Assembly: GCA_037126765.1 (NCBI GenBank)
Contig: JBBCBC010000026.1
Location: 31,543,698 to 31,607,697 of the forward strand
Source: Stenogyne calaminthoides
Lineage: Eukaryota > Streptophyta > Magnoliopsida > Lamiales > Lamiaceae
Length of the DNA stretch: 64,000 bases
Direction of reading: 5' to 3'
This document shows, in pieces, positions 21,665-31,500 of this stretch (positions are counted from its first letter, which is position 1; every line of letters starts with the position of its first letter). A program made the position numbers and the translations under genes. The notes beneath the pieces were generated by a model, which did no database searches, had not been told where the DNA came from, and was given only the letters and a program-made list of their open reading frames with translations.

Positions 21665-23011
21665 TTAAGCAGGGCATTGGAAGCCAGAGGGTGGAGTGTT
21701 TCCGCATTCGACGAGGACTTGAAGAGCAATGGGAATGATTATACTGATGTTTAGAAGCTTAGCTTTAATGGTGGTGCAGAGACAGAGAGCTGCATCCAAG
21801 CCTAGTAGGCCTCCAAGAACAGGGCAGCATGCGTCTTTCGCGCTGCTGCCAATGCCTATGTGCACGAGGCCACCTAGTACGTCGATGCATGCGTCTAACT
21901 TGAGTTTGGGGCATGTTTCTGGTGGTGGTGGTGGTGGTGGCGGAGGGCATGGAGTTGGTGGTGGTGGTGGAGATGGAGTTGTAGGTGGTGGTTCTGGAAC
22001 AAGTGGTGGTGGTGTGATGGTAGGTGGGGTGGGTGTATAAGGGGGTGTGGGGGTGATGGGAGGTTTTACAGGTGGTGGAGATGGTGGTGGTGTGATGGTA
22101 GGAGGGGTGGGTGTATAAGGGGGTGTGGGGGTGATGGGAGGTTTTACAGGTGGTGGAGATGGTTTTACAGGTGGTGGAGATGGTGGTGGTGTGATGGTAG
22201 GTGGGGAGGGTGTATAAGGGGGTGTGGGGGTGATGGGAGGTTTTACAGGTGGTGGTGTGATGGTAGGTGGGGAGGGTGTATAAGGGGGTGTGGGGGTGAT
22301 GGGAGGTTTTACAGGTGGTGGAGATGGTGGTGGTGTGATGGTAGGTGGGGAGGGTGTATAAGGGGGTGTGGGGGTGATAGGAGGTTTTACAATGGGAGGT
22401 TTGGGGTGGATTGGGGGGTTTGCAATGGGAGGTGTGGGTGGTTTGGGGTGCTTTGGAGGGTGTACAATGGGGGGTTTAGGGTGGATTGGGGGTTTTACAA
22501 TTGGAGGTTTTGGCACATGTGGTGGTGGTTTGGGGTGGCTAGGACTAGGAGGGTGCACAATGGGTGGTTTTGGAACATGTGGTGGTGGCTTGTGGCTAGG
22601 AGGGTGGACAATGGGTGGTTTGGGGTGGCTAGGAGGGTGGACAATGGGTGGTTTTGGTCCATGTGGTGGTGGTTTAGGGTGGCTAGGAGGGTGGACAATG
22701 GGTGGTTTGGGGTGGCTAGGAGGGTGCACAATGGGTGGTTTTGGCACATGTGGTGGTGGTTTAGGGTGGTTAGGAGGGTGGACAATGGGTGGTTTGGGGT
22801 AATGTGGTGGTGGTTTTGGTGTGTGAGGTGGCTTAACATGTGGTGGTTGTTGTGGTGGGCATGGTGGTGGTTTTGGTACGGCCGGTGGCGGCGGAGGCTT
22901 TACTTTGTGGGGAGGAGTTGGGTAAGGACAATAAGGGCATGCTAGAGAAACATGCAGAACCCCTAAACTGAGAAGGAGAATTAGGGTTTGAGTTATTTTG
23001 ATTTTGGTCAT
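21665..23011 (-). CDS. Hybrid proline-rich protein (HyPRP) with eight-cysteine domain
   Basis: 448-aa single-exon cell-wall protein. An N-terminal signal peptide (KITQTLILLLSLGVLHVSLA) is followed by CPYCPYPTPP. About 330 residues of Pro-rich tandem repeats follow: first units of the type PKPPIVHPPSHPKPPPH, then copies of KPPITPTPPYTP(S/T)PPTITPPP. The last 82 or so residues are the 8CM domain of the LTP/2S albumin superfamily, with the order C...C...CC...C.C...C...C visible in CPKLKLDACIDVLGG, KDACCPVLGG, ALCLCTTIKAK, LVECG and FQCPA. HyPRPs act at the wall/plasma-membrane interface in growth, stress or defence; the specific role here is unknown. The repeats differ by whole units, so alleles of different length are likely. 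The ATG at 23011 sits directly before the signal peptide. Confidence 0.93.
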   Translation of the reverse strand: MTKIKITQTLILLLSLGVLHVSLACPYCPYPTPPHKVKPPPPPAVPKPPPCPPQQPPHVKPPHTPKPPPHYPKPPIVHPPNHPKPPPHVPKPPIVHPPSHPKPPIVHPPSHPKPPPHGPKPPIVHPPSHPKPPIVHPPSHKPPPHVPKPPIVHPPSPSHPKPPPHVPKPPIVKPPIHPKPPIVHPPKHPKPPTPPIANPPIHPKPPIVKPPITPTPPYTPSPPTITPPPSPPPVKPPITPTPPYTPSPPTITPPPVKPPITPTPPYTPSPPTITPPPSPPPVKPSPPPVKPPITPTPPYTPTPPTITPPPSPPPVKPPITPTPPYTPTPPTITPPPLVPEPPPTTPSPPPPPTPCPPPPPPPPPETCPKLKLDACIDVLGGLVHIGIGSSAKDACCPVLGGLLGLDAALCLCTTIKAKLLNISIIIPIALQVLVECGNTPPSGFQCPA

Positions 23012-23050
23012 GAGAATTAATGTGTATTAGTTAGGTTGGCAAGCATACTT

Positions 23051-23060
23051 CTTATAGACA
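23051..23060 (-). promoter_or_regulatory. TATA-like box of the HyPRP gene
   Basis: TCTATAAGAA on the minus strand, about 45 bases before the ATG at 23011. Position fits a core promoter with a very short leader; composition only. Confidence 0.35.
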
Positions 23061-23236
23061 ATGAGGTAGTGAGTGAGCAAACCTGTGTGCTGGCCCTATT
23101 GGGTTGGACAAATTTAGCTATACATGTTCAATTACACGTACTCCCTCCCTTTATTCATTAGTATTTAAAGAGATAAAGTGACTTTTGATTAAGGGTATTA
23201 TAGTCTTTTCTTTAAAATAGATGACTTTGAGTAACA

Positions 23237-23450
23237 TTCATGTGAACCAGGTTCACACATGAACTCTATTACTGTTATGTATAAAAATTATCATTGTTAT
23301 GCCCAGAAACTTTCACTGTTTAAAAATATAAAGCATTTTCTAAACAGTGATTGTTTTTGTTCATAACAGTGATAGGTTTTATACATAACAGTGAGAGTTT
23401 TTGGATGTAACAGTGATACTTTAATAATCGAGTTCATAGCATGAATCGGG
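23237..23450. repeat. Palindromic repeat with ~22-base GTTAC/CAGTG units
   Basis: The left part reads attactgttatgtataaaa and the right part reads ttttatacataacagtga, its approximate reverse complement. Units built on cataacagtga recur at about 22-24 base steps on the right side. The outer edges carry gtgaaccaggttcac and gagttcatagcatgaa. It could form a hairpin; no coding. Confidence 0.6.
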
Positions 23451-23840
23451 ACTATACAAGTTTTTGTCGATGGCTTTTTGTGGGCAAAAATAATAGCATG
23501 AGAGGTAATTTTGAGATGTTTGAGTGGATAGTTAAAAAGGATGTGGTTATTTTATTGTCTTTTATGAAAAGAGGTAAAAGAGTATGAGACAGCCCGTTTG
23601 GAAAAAAGATTAAATAAGTATAGGACGAACCGACAGAGGGATTATTAAACAAAGAGAAAGTCTTGTGTGAAATATTGTACACTAGTGTTATGTGCAATAC
23701 AATATAAATAAGGTAAAAATAGTCAAAATTTGCGGGTCAACATAGGCCGGCCGGGTCAGGCGCGGGCAGCGCGCGGGCATTAGGCTTCAGGTTGGCGAGA
23801 TCGAATATGTATTTATAGAAGGATATCTTTATCAAATATG

Positions 23841-23905
23841 TGTTGTAGCCTAATGGTTCAGGTTCATTGTTAATGAATTTGGTTGCGGGTTTGATTCCTA
23901 CTGAA
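23841..23905 (+). repeat. Possible tRNA-derived SINE head
   Basis: The word gtagcctaatggttca resembles a Pol III box A, and gggtttgattcctac about 35 bases on resembles a box B, the spacing expected of a tRNA-derived promoter. It does not fold as an intact tRNA. A T-rich tract follows. The element's 3' end is not clear. Confidence 0.35.
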
Positions 23906-23929
23906 ACATAATTATTTTTTTTTTGTCAA

Positions 23930-24530
23930 ATTTTTGTGTGTTACTACATCTATGTATAAGTGTTACTATATTGTCATATTTAAAAAACTTCATATCTTAC
24001 GTAACACGTAATAAAACATATCGTAACACATAAATATTCATAAGGTAACATGGGTCACAAGGTAACACATTATTGTTCATATGGTAACAGATGAGTATTC
24101 ACATAGTATTACGACGATTTATGAACAGTGTTACATATTACTAAAAAAATAAGTGTTACTACATGAACAAAAAGTGTTACCCTATGAAGAAAAACGTGTT
24201 ACCACATGAACAAAATCAGTACAAGAGTGAAAAGAAATCCCCAGTCAAAAATTACAGATTTAAAAAACAACTTGATGTGTTACTACATGAACAAAATGAG
24301 TGTTACCATATGAGCAAAAGAATGTTACCACATGAACAAAATAAGTACAAGCGCGAAAAAAAAATCCCCAGTCCAAAATTACAGATTTAAAGAACAACTT
24401 CATGTGTTACTACATGAACAAAAGGAGTGTTGTCATATGAGCAAAAGAGTGTTACTACATGAACAAAAACCAGTAAAAATGCAAAAAAATCATCAGTCTA
24501 AAATTACAGATTTACAGAACAGCGTGAAAA
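23930..24530. repeat. Array of ~22-bp units, inverted then direct, with a 124-127-bp higher-order repeat
   Basis: On the right, units such as gtgttactacatgaacaaaa follow one another. On the left, units such as gtaacacattattgttcata run in the opposite sense. Within the right part a longer block repeats at 24153, 24277 and 24404 (periods 124 and 127); each copy carries three or four units plus cccagtcaaaaattacagat. Non-coding. Confidence 0.7.
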
Positions 24531-25555
24531 TAGTGCAGAAGGATCTGAATTTCAGCACACACGTTGTGTTGAGGGGTAATTCAAACATCACACACATATT
24601 CTCATTTCTTCTCGCAGAATCCACATCAATAACTAAATTGAATAACCTGATTTTATTCAGTGGTCGGAGTGAATTGAAGAAAATTAAATTGGACAAGAAA
24701 TTATGGCACGAACGAAGAAGAAGAACCAGTGAGATCCGCCAACAATTTGAAGAGAAAGAAGAAGAAAACCTAATAAATGTGAAGTGATGACATGACGAAG
24801 AAGATGAAGAAAGCTCGTTAGCCCACCAGCAATCTGCCCTAATCCGACCTCTTGACCCGAGTGAAAAATAAATAAATAAAAAAAGCTCAATTGCACATAT
24901 CACTTATATGTAATATTGCATAAAAGTTTTTGTCTTAAACAAATGTGAATACTTTTTCAAGGGATTAAAAGTCTATAGAAAGTAATCTTGAATAATAACA
25001 TAGTCGACTCAATCATATAGTAGTCACAGGATTTTGAAGAAAAGTAAAAGATAATAACAAGTTGGCGTCAAATTTCAAACCTACTTTTAACATCTAGTGC
25101 CTAGTTAACCCGTGATTGGTCCAATATATGTTTGTCCAAGAAAATCACCTTATGCTCCAAAAATTGGGCTCTCACGTGAACATGAATTTTGACAAAAAAG
25201 GAAAAAAGAATATCTTTGCTCGAGAACAAAACAAGTTACAGAGATTTTCTGTCACAAGAATGTAATAAAAACCTTATCCTTGTACCAACTTCTTGTAAAT
25301 TTAAACAAGATTGGAGGATTCAGCTATATATTTTATTTGAGTATGGTTTCACCTTCTATTGCAAAGTATGTGTTTAACTAATTAAGAAAGATGAAGTATG
25401 GACGAAAAAATCGTATGCTGTGAAGATGGAACTCCTGCAAAATCGGTCTTCAAAAAAATCTGATTTCTTTTCTACACTTTTGATACAATTGTCGCATTAA
25501 ATTATCCGGCTAACTCTGAAAAGGCCGCCAATAGATATATGTACATTGCTGGATA

Positions 25556-28500
25556 TCACGAACTGCCTGCAACCTCTGCAGCTCGTTGCCTCATCATTTC
25601 CATCACTGCAGCCCTTCGTCGAGAATCAGACTGCTGTTGCAGCCTTCTCATATGCTCCTTCAAGTCTCTACACCAACATTTAGAAATATAATTTCCGCAA
25701 TGAAAACGAACCAAAAGTATGGAAAATGATGAAAGAAAAATACTTCTATGCACCACTTGCACCGTGCAACTCAAGTGCATTTTTAAATGTCATTAGTTGT
25801 TATACTAAAACGTATTGGTTGGTCAATATTAGCTGTTTTCACTGAACAGTATTAGATGTTAAATCAAATGAGAGAATTTGGAACATACTTGCATCGCGGT
25901 ACAAGGCACTCGGATTCTTTGCATGCTCGAGCATGAAGCTGAAGGAGATACCACATTTTCTTACACAAAACACAACCTCCAGAAGCACGTATTTTGCACA
26001 TCATACCATGGCGGAAAAGTCCTTTCACTTTGCGACAATTTGGATATTGACAAAGTGAAAGTCGACATTGAGAGGCATGCACCAGGAGCTCGAGCATTTT
26101 TTTCAACTGCAAAGTCATACAACACAGGTTACCTCTCAGAAACTGTGCCCTTCACAAAACATATGCCATTCTAGAACACACTGTAGCAATTTGATGGATC
26201 GTGATGTAAAAAATTATTACCTGTGTAACTCGTACTTGCCGGGCTTCTTTGTTCTGAGCATCACGGTCATTCGAGGGATGATTTGTTAATTTATGAGGAT
26301 GATCAATCCCTCCTTCCTTTAAATAACATCCACTGCATACATCATAGTCGGGGCATGTCTCACAGCGCCAACCTTGCCCTGTTTCTATATCAAGATTGCA
26401 TTCATTACATGTTGTCACAAAAGCTGGGGCGGTAGGATTGTGCAGATGATAGAGGACCATCATAGAGGAATGTTTGGCTCGGCGAAGGGTATCATACTGA
26501 TAATGATTTCCTTGACAAAGGCTGAGAAACGCCTGTCGGGTGTCAAAAAATTCACTCTCGAGAATTTCGTCTTTATCTTTGGTATCTTCAGGGACACCAG
26601 TGATTTCAACCTGCAGAAAAACCAATTTGAAACCTTAACGAGAAGAACATGATTGCAGAAAAAGAGAGGACAGGGAAGGTGTGATCCGATGGACTAACTG
26701 GATAAAGTGTGTGCTTGTCCTTATGGTTGATGGGATGTCTCTCTCTGTCCTCAAGCTTTCTCTCAGCATCATAGCACCTGAAATTAAAAGATAGTATTGA
26801 TGAAATCACCATTGGTGGATTGCTTACTCGTAACTTGGAAGAACTCCACATACAATCGTGCAAGCAACAAATTATTAATACTCCCTCTGTTCATAACAAG
26901 TGTCGTTTTAGAAAATTTTGTACCAAATTAAGAAACATAAAATTTTGACATATACACTCTCAATTACTCTTTCTCTCTCCTCTCCACTCTTCTCTCTCAT
27001 CCCCGTAAGTTCCTGGTTATTTTGTTTCTCACTCCTGAACTTTCTCCTGACTTCTCCATTCTAAATTCAACAAACTCTAAAATCTCGGGAAAAAGAGGGA
27101 AAAGCATGACTTTGAAAATTCAAGAAAAAAAAAAGAGGGAAAAACAAAACAATATGGATAAAGAGAACGGGTCAAATTGCGGCAATATGGGGGAGAGGAG
27201 AGGAAATTGAAGAATAAAATATAATCTTAACCAAAAATATAAGAGACCTTTAGGGATATATAAGAGCGTAAATTAGGAAAAAATGGGGAAAAATAGCTAA
27301 AACGACATTTAATTTGAAACAAATTTGATCTCTAAAGCAACACTTATTATGAAAAGTGAGTAGCATTGTTTAAAACAAAGTATCAGTAGAACTTTAAGTA
27401 TAATACTGCTCAGTGAATACGAGATAACACTTTTAAAACCTCACCTTTCACAGAGCCGAAAGTTTTTACATTGTTTGCAAACCCAACAATTTCCGGAAAC
27501 CATTAGGATGCAGCAGTGTGTGCACGCACGCTGTAAGTGAACCATGATAAAGTCTTCCTTCATTGGAGATATTGTCTCCCCCAGCTGTGTAAACAAATTT
27601 ATAATCAGTCAAATTAGATGTAGAATTACAAGGTTATTTAGATGCTAAGAACATGTTATAATAACTTAAAGAAACAACACAAGAACAGAGGACATTTAGA
27701 GAACAGAATTACTTTATGCATTAATAGGAGATCCTTAGATGCATTGCCAGAAAGATCCGTTTGGCCAGATGCCTTAAGAGCTCTTTTGGTAATGGATTTT
27801 TTAAAAGTTCCCTTCTTATGTTTTCTCCCATCCTCTTCTTGTTGCAGTTGATAGATCATGTCCTCTGCAGCACCAGGCCAATAATCCCCATCGAAGTATG
27901 GTAGCCTAGCTGCAGTTACCTTTGCTTTACTTTCACCAGTGAAAACAAAGAAATGATCATACAGATTCGTAAGATCAACTACAATATTTTCCTTTGCAGC
28001 TTTCCTTAACATGGACAGATACCTGAAACCAAAGGAACACAGGGAAATGCATTAGCAGACTCCCCAATTGAACAGTCTCAATGTCGAAAAGTATGAAACT
28101 TACCATTCGCGAAGTTTATCAGATTTTGGTGTCTTCTGAATTTCTGGGTGGCAATACAGAATATAGTCTTCCCCCTTTAATGGTGGGCAAGCCCAAATAT
28201 AGCAGCTTGCGAAACCACGCTTTTTGCAATATTCCAAGTATCCAATCTGAAAAAAGAGGAATGTTAATATGAACTTGTATGCGAAACAGCAAATTTCTGG
28301 CCAAAATCAAGTTACAATGATTCAGAAACTTGCCAGAATCTCATGGTACACAAATGTCCGAAGAGCCTCTCCTGTCACAGTCCTGACCTCTGGTCTGAAA
28401 TACTTAACTGAGTCCAAGTATGAAAGGTACACCCTTCGGTGATTTGGTTGAAGACACTCTGATCCAAATTCTTGAACATACATGCCAAACAGGCATACTT

Positions 28501-31500
28501 CAACACCTTCAATACTTTGAAATAATAGTACCACCTGAAAGATAGAACCAAAGTTTCAATATATTTAGATCACACAAATGTCGATATTAGATAAACTCAA
28601 CTTTCTTTCTTACACACAAGATATCAAACAAAAGTAAGGAAGCATTTTAAAAATTCATTTAGATTTTTGAGGCACTCAACATTACATTAACAGACCGCAA
28701 AAAAACATTAAAGGAGGATCCAATAAAGAAATCTGCTTAGCTTGTCTGGATCTTAAATGAATTAACACCTGTAATTGAACCAGTTATCACAAAACTACAT
28801 ATGGCATACCTTAGATTTATATGGGAACTCAGTGGGATAATTTTCCTCCTGGAAAATTTCAAGAAATCGTGGTTTGACTTCCAACTTCTTGTCCACTGAT
28901 GAGACCACTCTTACAACAAGTGAATCTGCTCCGGGGACCTGGAAAAGTTGACAATCAAAACAATCATATAAAGTGGTCTAATGAGAGAAACAAAACAAGA
29001 ACAAAAAGTTCAATAGTTTGTCTAGTTAAACTCCAAGTAAAGAACATAAAAAGATTGCTACTAAAAAGCATCAGATTTCTTCATACTCTTTTGAATACAA
29101 CCATTAGTTCATAATGAAAGCTTAACGAGGGAGTACTTAAATTTTCAACTTAGGATTTGTATAAATTATTTGCTAGATATATTTTCTAGTGCATCGCTAC
29201 TACCTTTATATACTAAATCTCAATATTGAATATGAGATACATTTTAAGCAAACATCGTATCATGTGAACTTCTCTATGATTGAAATTAAGATGTACTATG
29301 CATAAGCATGAATAAATCACCTCATTATAACTTTTCCCTTGAAACCTTGCTCTATCCTGCCTTTCTTGCTTCAGCTTTGCAAATAATCGCTCCTCAATGT
29401 GATCACTCAAAATAGTTCTAGGCAAATCTTTCGCTCCTAGAACAGCACTCTGTGGTAATGGTGATCGCTCTCCTCTTTCAAATTCTTCTATACAACAATT
29501 TGGACAAGTGTACTCAGCTTGGCCACCATCGTTTCTTCTACCATTGAATAATGCACATATTTGATGCTGCAAAGTTTTGCATTTGTCACACTGAACCAAC
29601 TGCATAAGAAAAAACAGTCAGTATCTTAAAAAAAGAAAGAAAAATAAAATACGGCGGGCAAAATGCGAGGCCAAGTACATATGGCATACCCATTCTCCAG
29701 TTTCCTCATCATTTTTCCTTTTCTCCATTCTTGCCTTTGGAAGAGTACTTCCATCAACTACAATGGCGTCTCCACGAGTCCCATTATAGCACGGGATACA
29801 GAAGCAATGACGAGTATCACCAGCTCCAATGGTATAATACATAGCATTCCTTTTAATGCGAGCACCACAAGGTGTACAATATATAGGGGGTGGTTCAAAG
29901 GCAAGCTTCTCAACTGCACACAACTGGCAAGAATTTTCACTCATTGAACGCTCCATTGCTTGATTTTTTTCTGCTTTTGCTTTGGTCTGTGTAACAAAAT
30001 ACAAAATTATAAATCCAGCAGAATGGTGATTCATGCATGAGAAGAGATTTTAAGATACACCAATATTCATGAAAAGAAGAAGGCAAAGAAAAAGTGAGAT
30101 CAATAAAAAAGTTCCAATTATTGAACCCCTCTTCACCAAAACAAAAGAGAGAAAATTAAAAATATGGAGCACACAAAAAGAAACAAAAGAACCGTGAAGC
30201 AAAAGGAGAAGGAATCGATGAGAACAACCACCTATATTATTGTACTAGATAAGGTATAATAACAGAGCAAAACTGTAAGAAGATAGGTTTGATTCAAAAC
30301 GAATCTTTGGGCTTGCCTGACGACACAGATAATGAAAGGAATGTTCACTTCTACATCTTCAAACTTAGTCATCAAAAATCAGTAACATGTAATTAAGTTG
30401 AATTTAACAGTTCATAAGCATTTTGCTCTCAAATTTCTCCATTTCTGGATGTGCATGCTAAATTCATAGTCAATGATAATGATAGAACCCATGATTTGCA
30501 TATATGCAGCATTTACAAATCAGAATAAGAAGGAAACTAAACAAACAGAAAATATGAGCACAAGACTGACCTGGCCAACCCACTGTCTAAGACCTGCAAT
30601 ATGCTGCCGCACTTGCTCAGGGGTAAACAACTCTGTCATTGATACTCCCTTTATATTTGGCTTCCCAGATTTAGATGTGCTCTCAGAAGGTAACAGTGGA
30701 TTTTCCACCTTAGCTTCACCCAACTCCTTTTTTTCACTCTTAACAACTTCATGTACACTAAATCCAACAGAATTGTTTGATGCACTATGATCCCCTTCAG
30801 CCTGCTGGGTGTAGAAATCTTCCATCTTATCCTTTTTCATTTCGACGAATTTCGAATGTAATGGCCCAACACTTCCAGGAACTTCCACTTTCACTTGAGT
30901 AATTTCTGACTTCATAGGGATCTGAGAATTATGATGTTGTGCATCCTGAACAGGAGATTCATTTACAGTAGAAACCAATGCGACAGAATTTTCACTTTCA
31001 GAGATTATGGATTGGGAGCCTTGTTCAATTTTCACACGTTTGATAGAAGGCTGTAGATCTTGGAGAGTTTCAGCCACCATTGGGCTCGTCTTATGCATTG
31101 ACCTTCCAGCAATTTCAGCAGCCTCATTCGATTTACAAGAACTGCTGATGGAATTAGGCACCCCAGAATTAAAATCAGATCGAGCAAGTGCCTTCAATTG
31201 AGCCTGTTGCACATAATTTCTCACAGGAATACAAACAGGGCAGATTGGATCACGACATTTTTTATGATGATTGAACAAAATTCTTGTGTCGCGACAACGA
31301 GGGTATGGGCACTGAAATACATTGCAACTTGCCATATGTTTCAATAGCTTTTGAGCTGCTGAGCAGGTACGCTCTTGGCATTTCCCCTCTGGCGCAGGAC
31401 ATCGTCGAGCATGTCGTAAAAACAGAATCCACCGCTGTTGGGTCTTGTACTGGAACTCAAGATTAAGGTTATTAGATCTGCATAGAGCGTTGCTCGTGCT

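Larger units (their letters stand above)
23012..25555. other. 2.5-kb repeat-rich intergenic region
   Basis: Lies between the proline-rich gene and the HAC1-type gene. It holds a TATA-like box for the proline-rich gene, an unpaired MITE-type end at 23130 (tactccctccctttattc), a hairpin repeat (23237-23450), a GC-rich island (23740-23790), a tRNA-like SINE head (23841-23905) and 22-bp-unit arrays (23930-24530). Frames at 24163-24787 are translations of the repeats and not a gene. Confidence 0.6.

Noticed and set aside
22368..22945. Gly/Trp-rich frames opposite the proline-rich gene
   Set aside because: Reverse-strand reading of proline codons always yields Gly/Trp-rich frames. The minus-strand gene with signal peptide and 8CM domain explains the region.
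23841..23905. Functional tRNA gene
   Set aside because: Box A and B are present, but acceptor and anticodon stems do not pair and there is no recognisable anticodon loop. A SINE head is the better reading.
24153..24530. CRISPR-like array
   Set aside because: Nuclear plant DNA, no spacers of constant length between identical repeats, and no cas genes. The structure is a nested tandem repeat.
24163..24787. Open frames in the GTGTTAC repeat region
   Set aside because: They translate tandem repeats (HEQNKYK-like units) and lack a start context or conserved domain.
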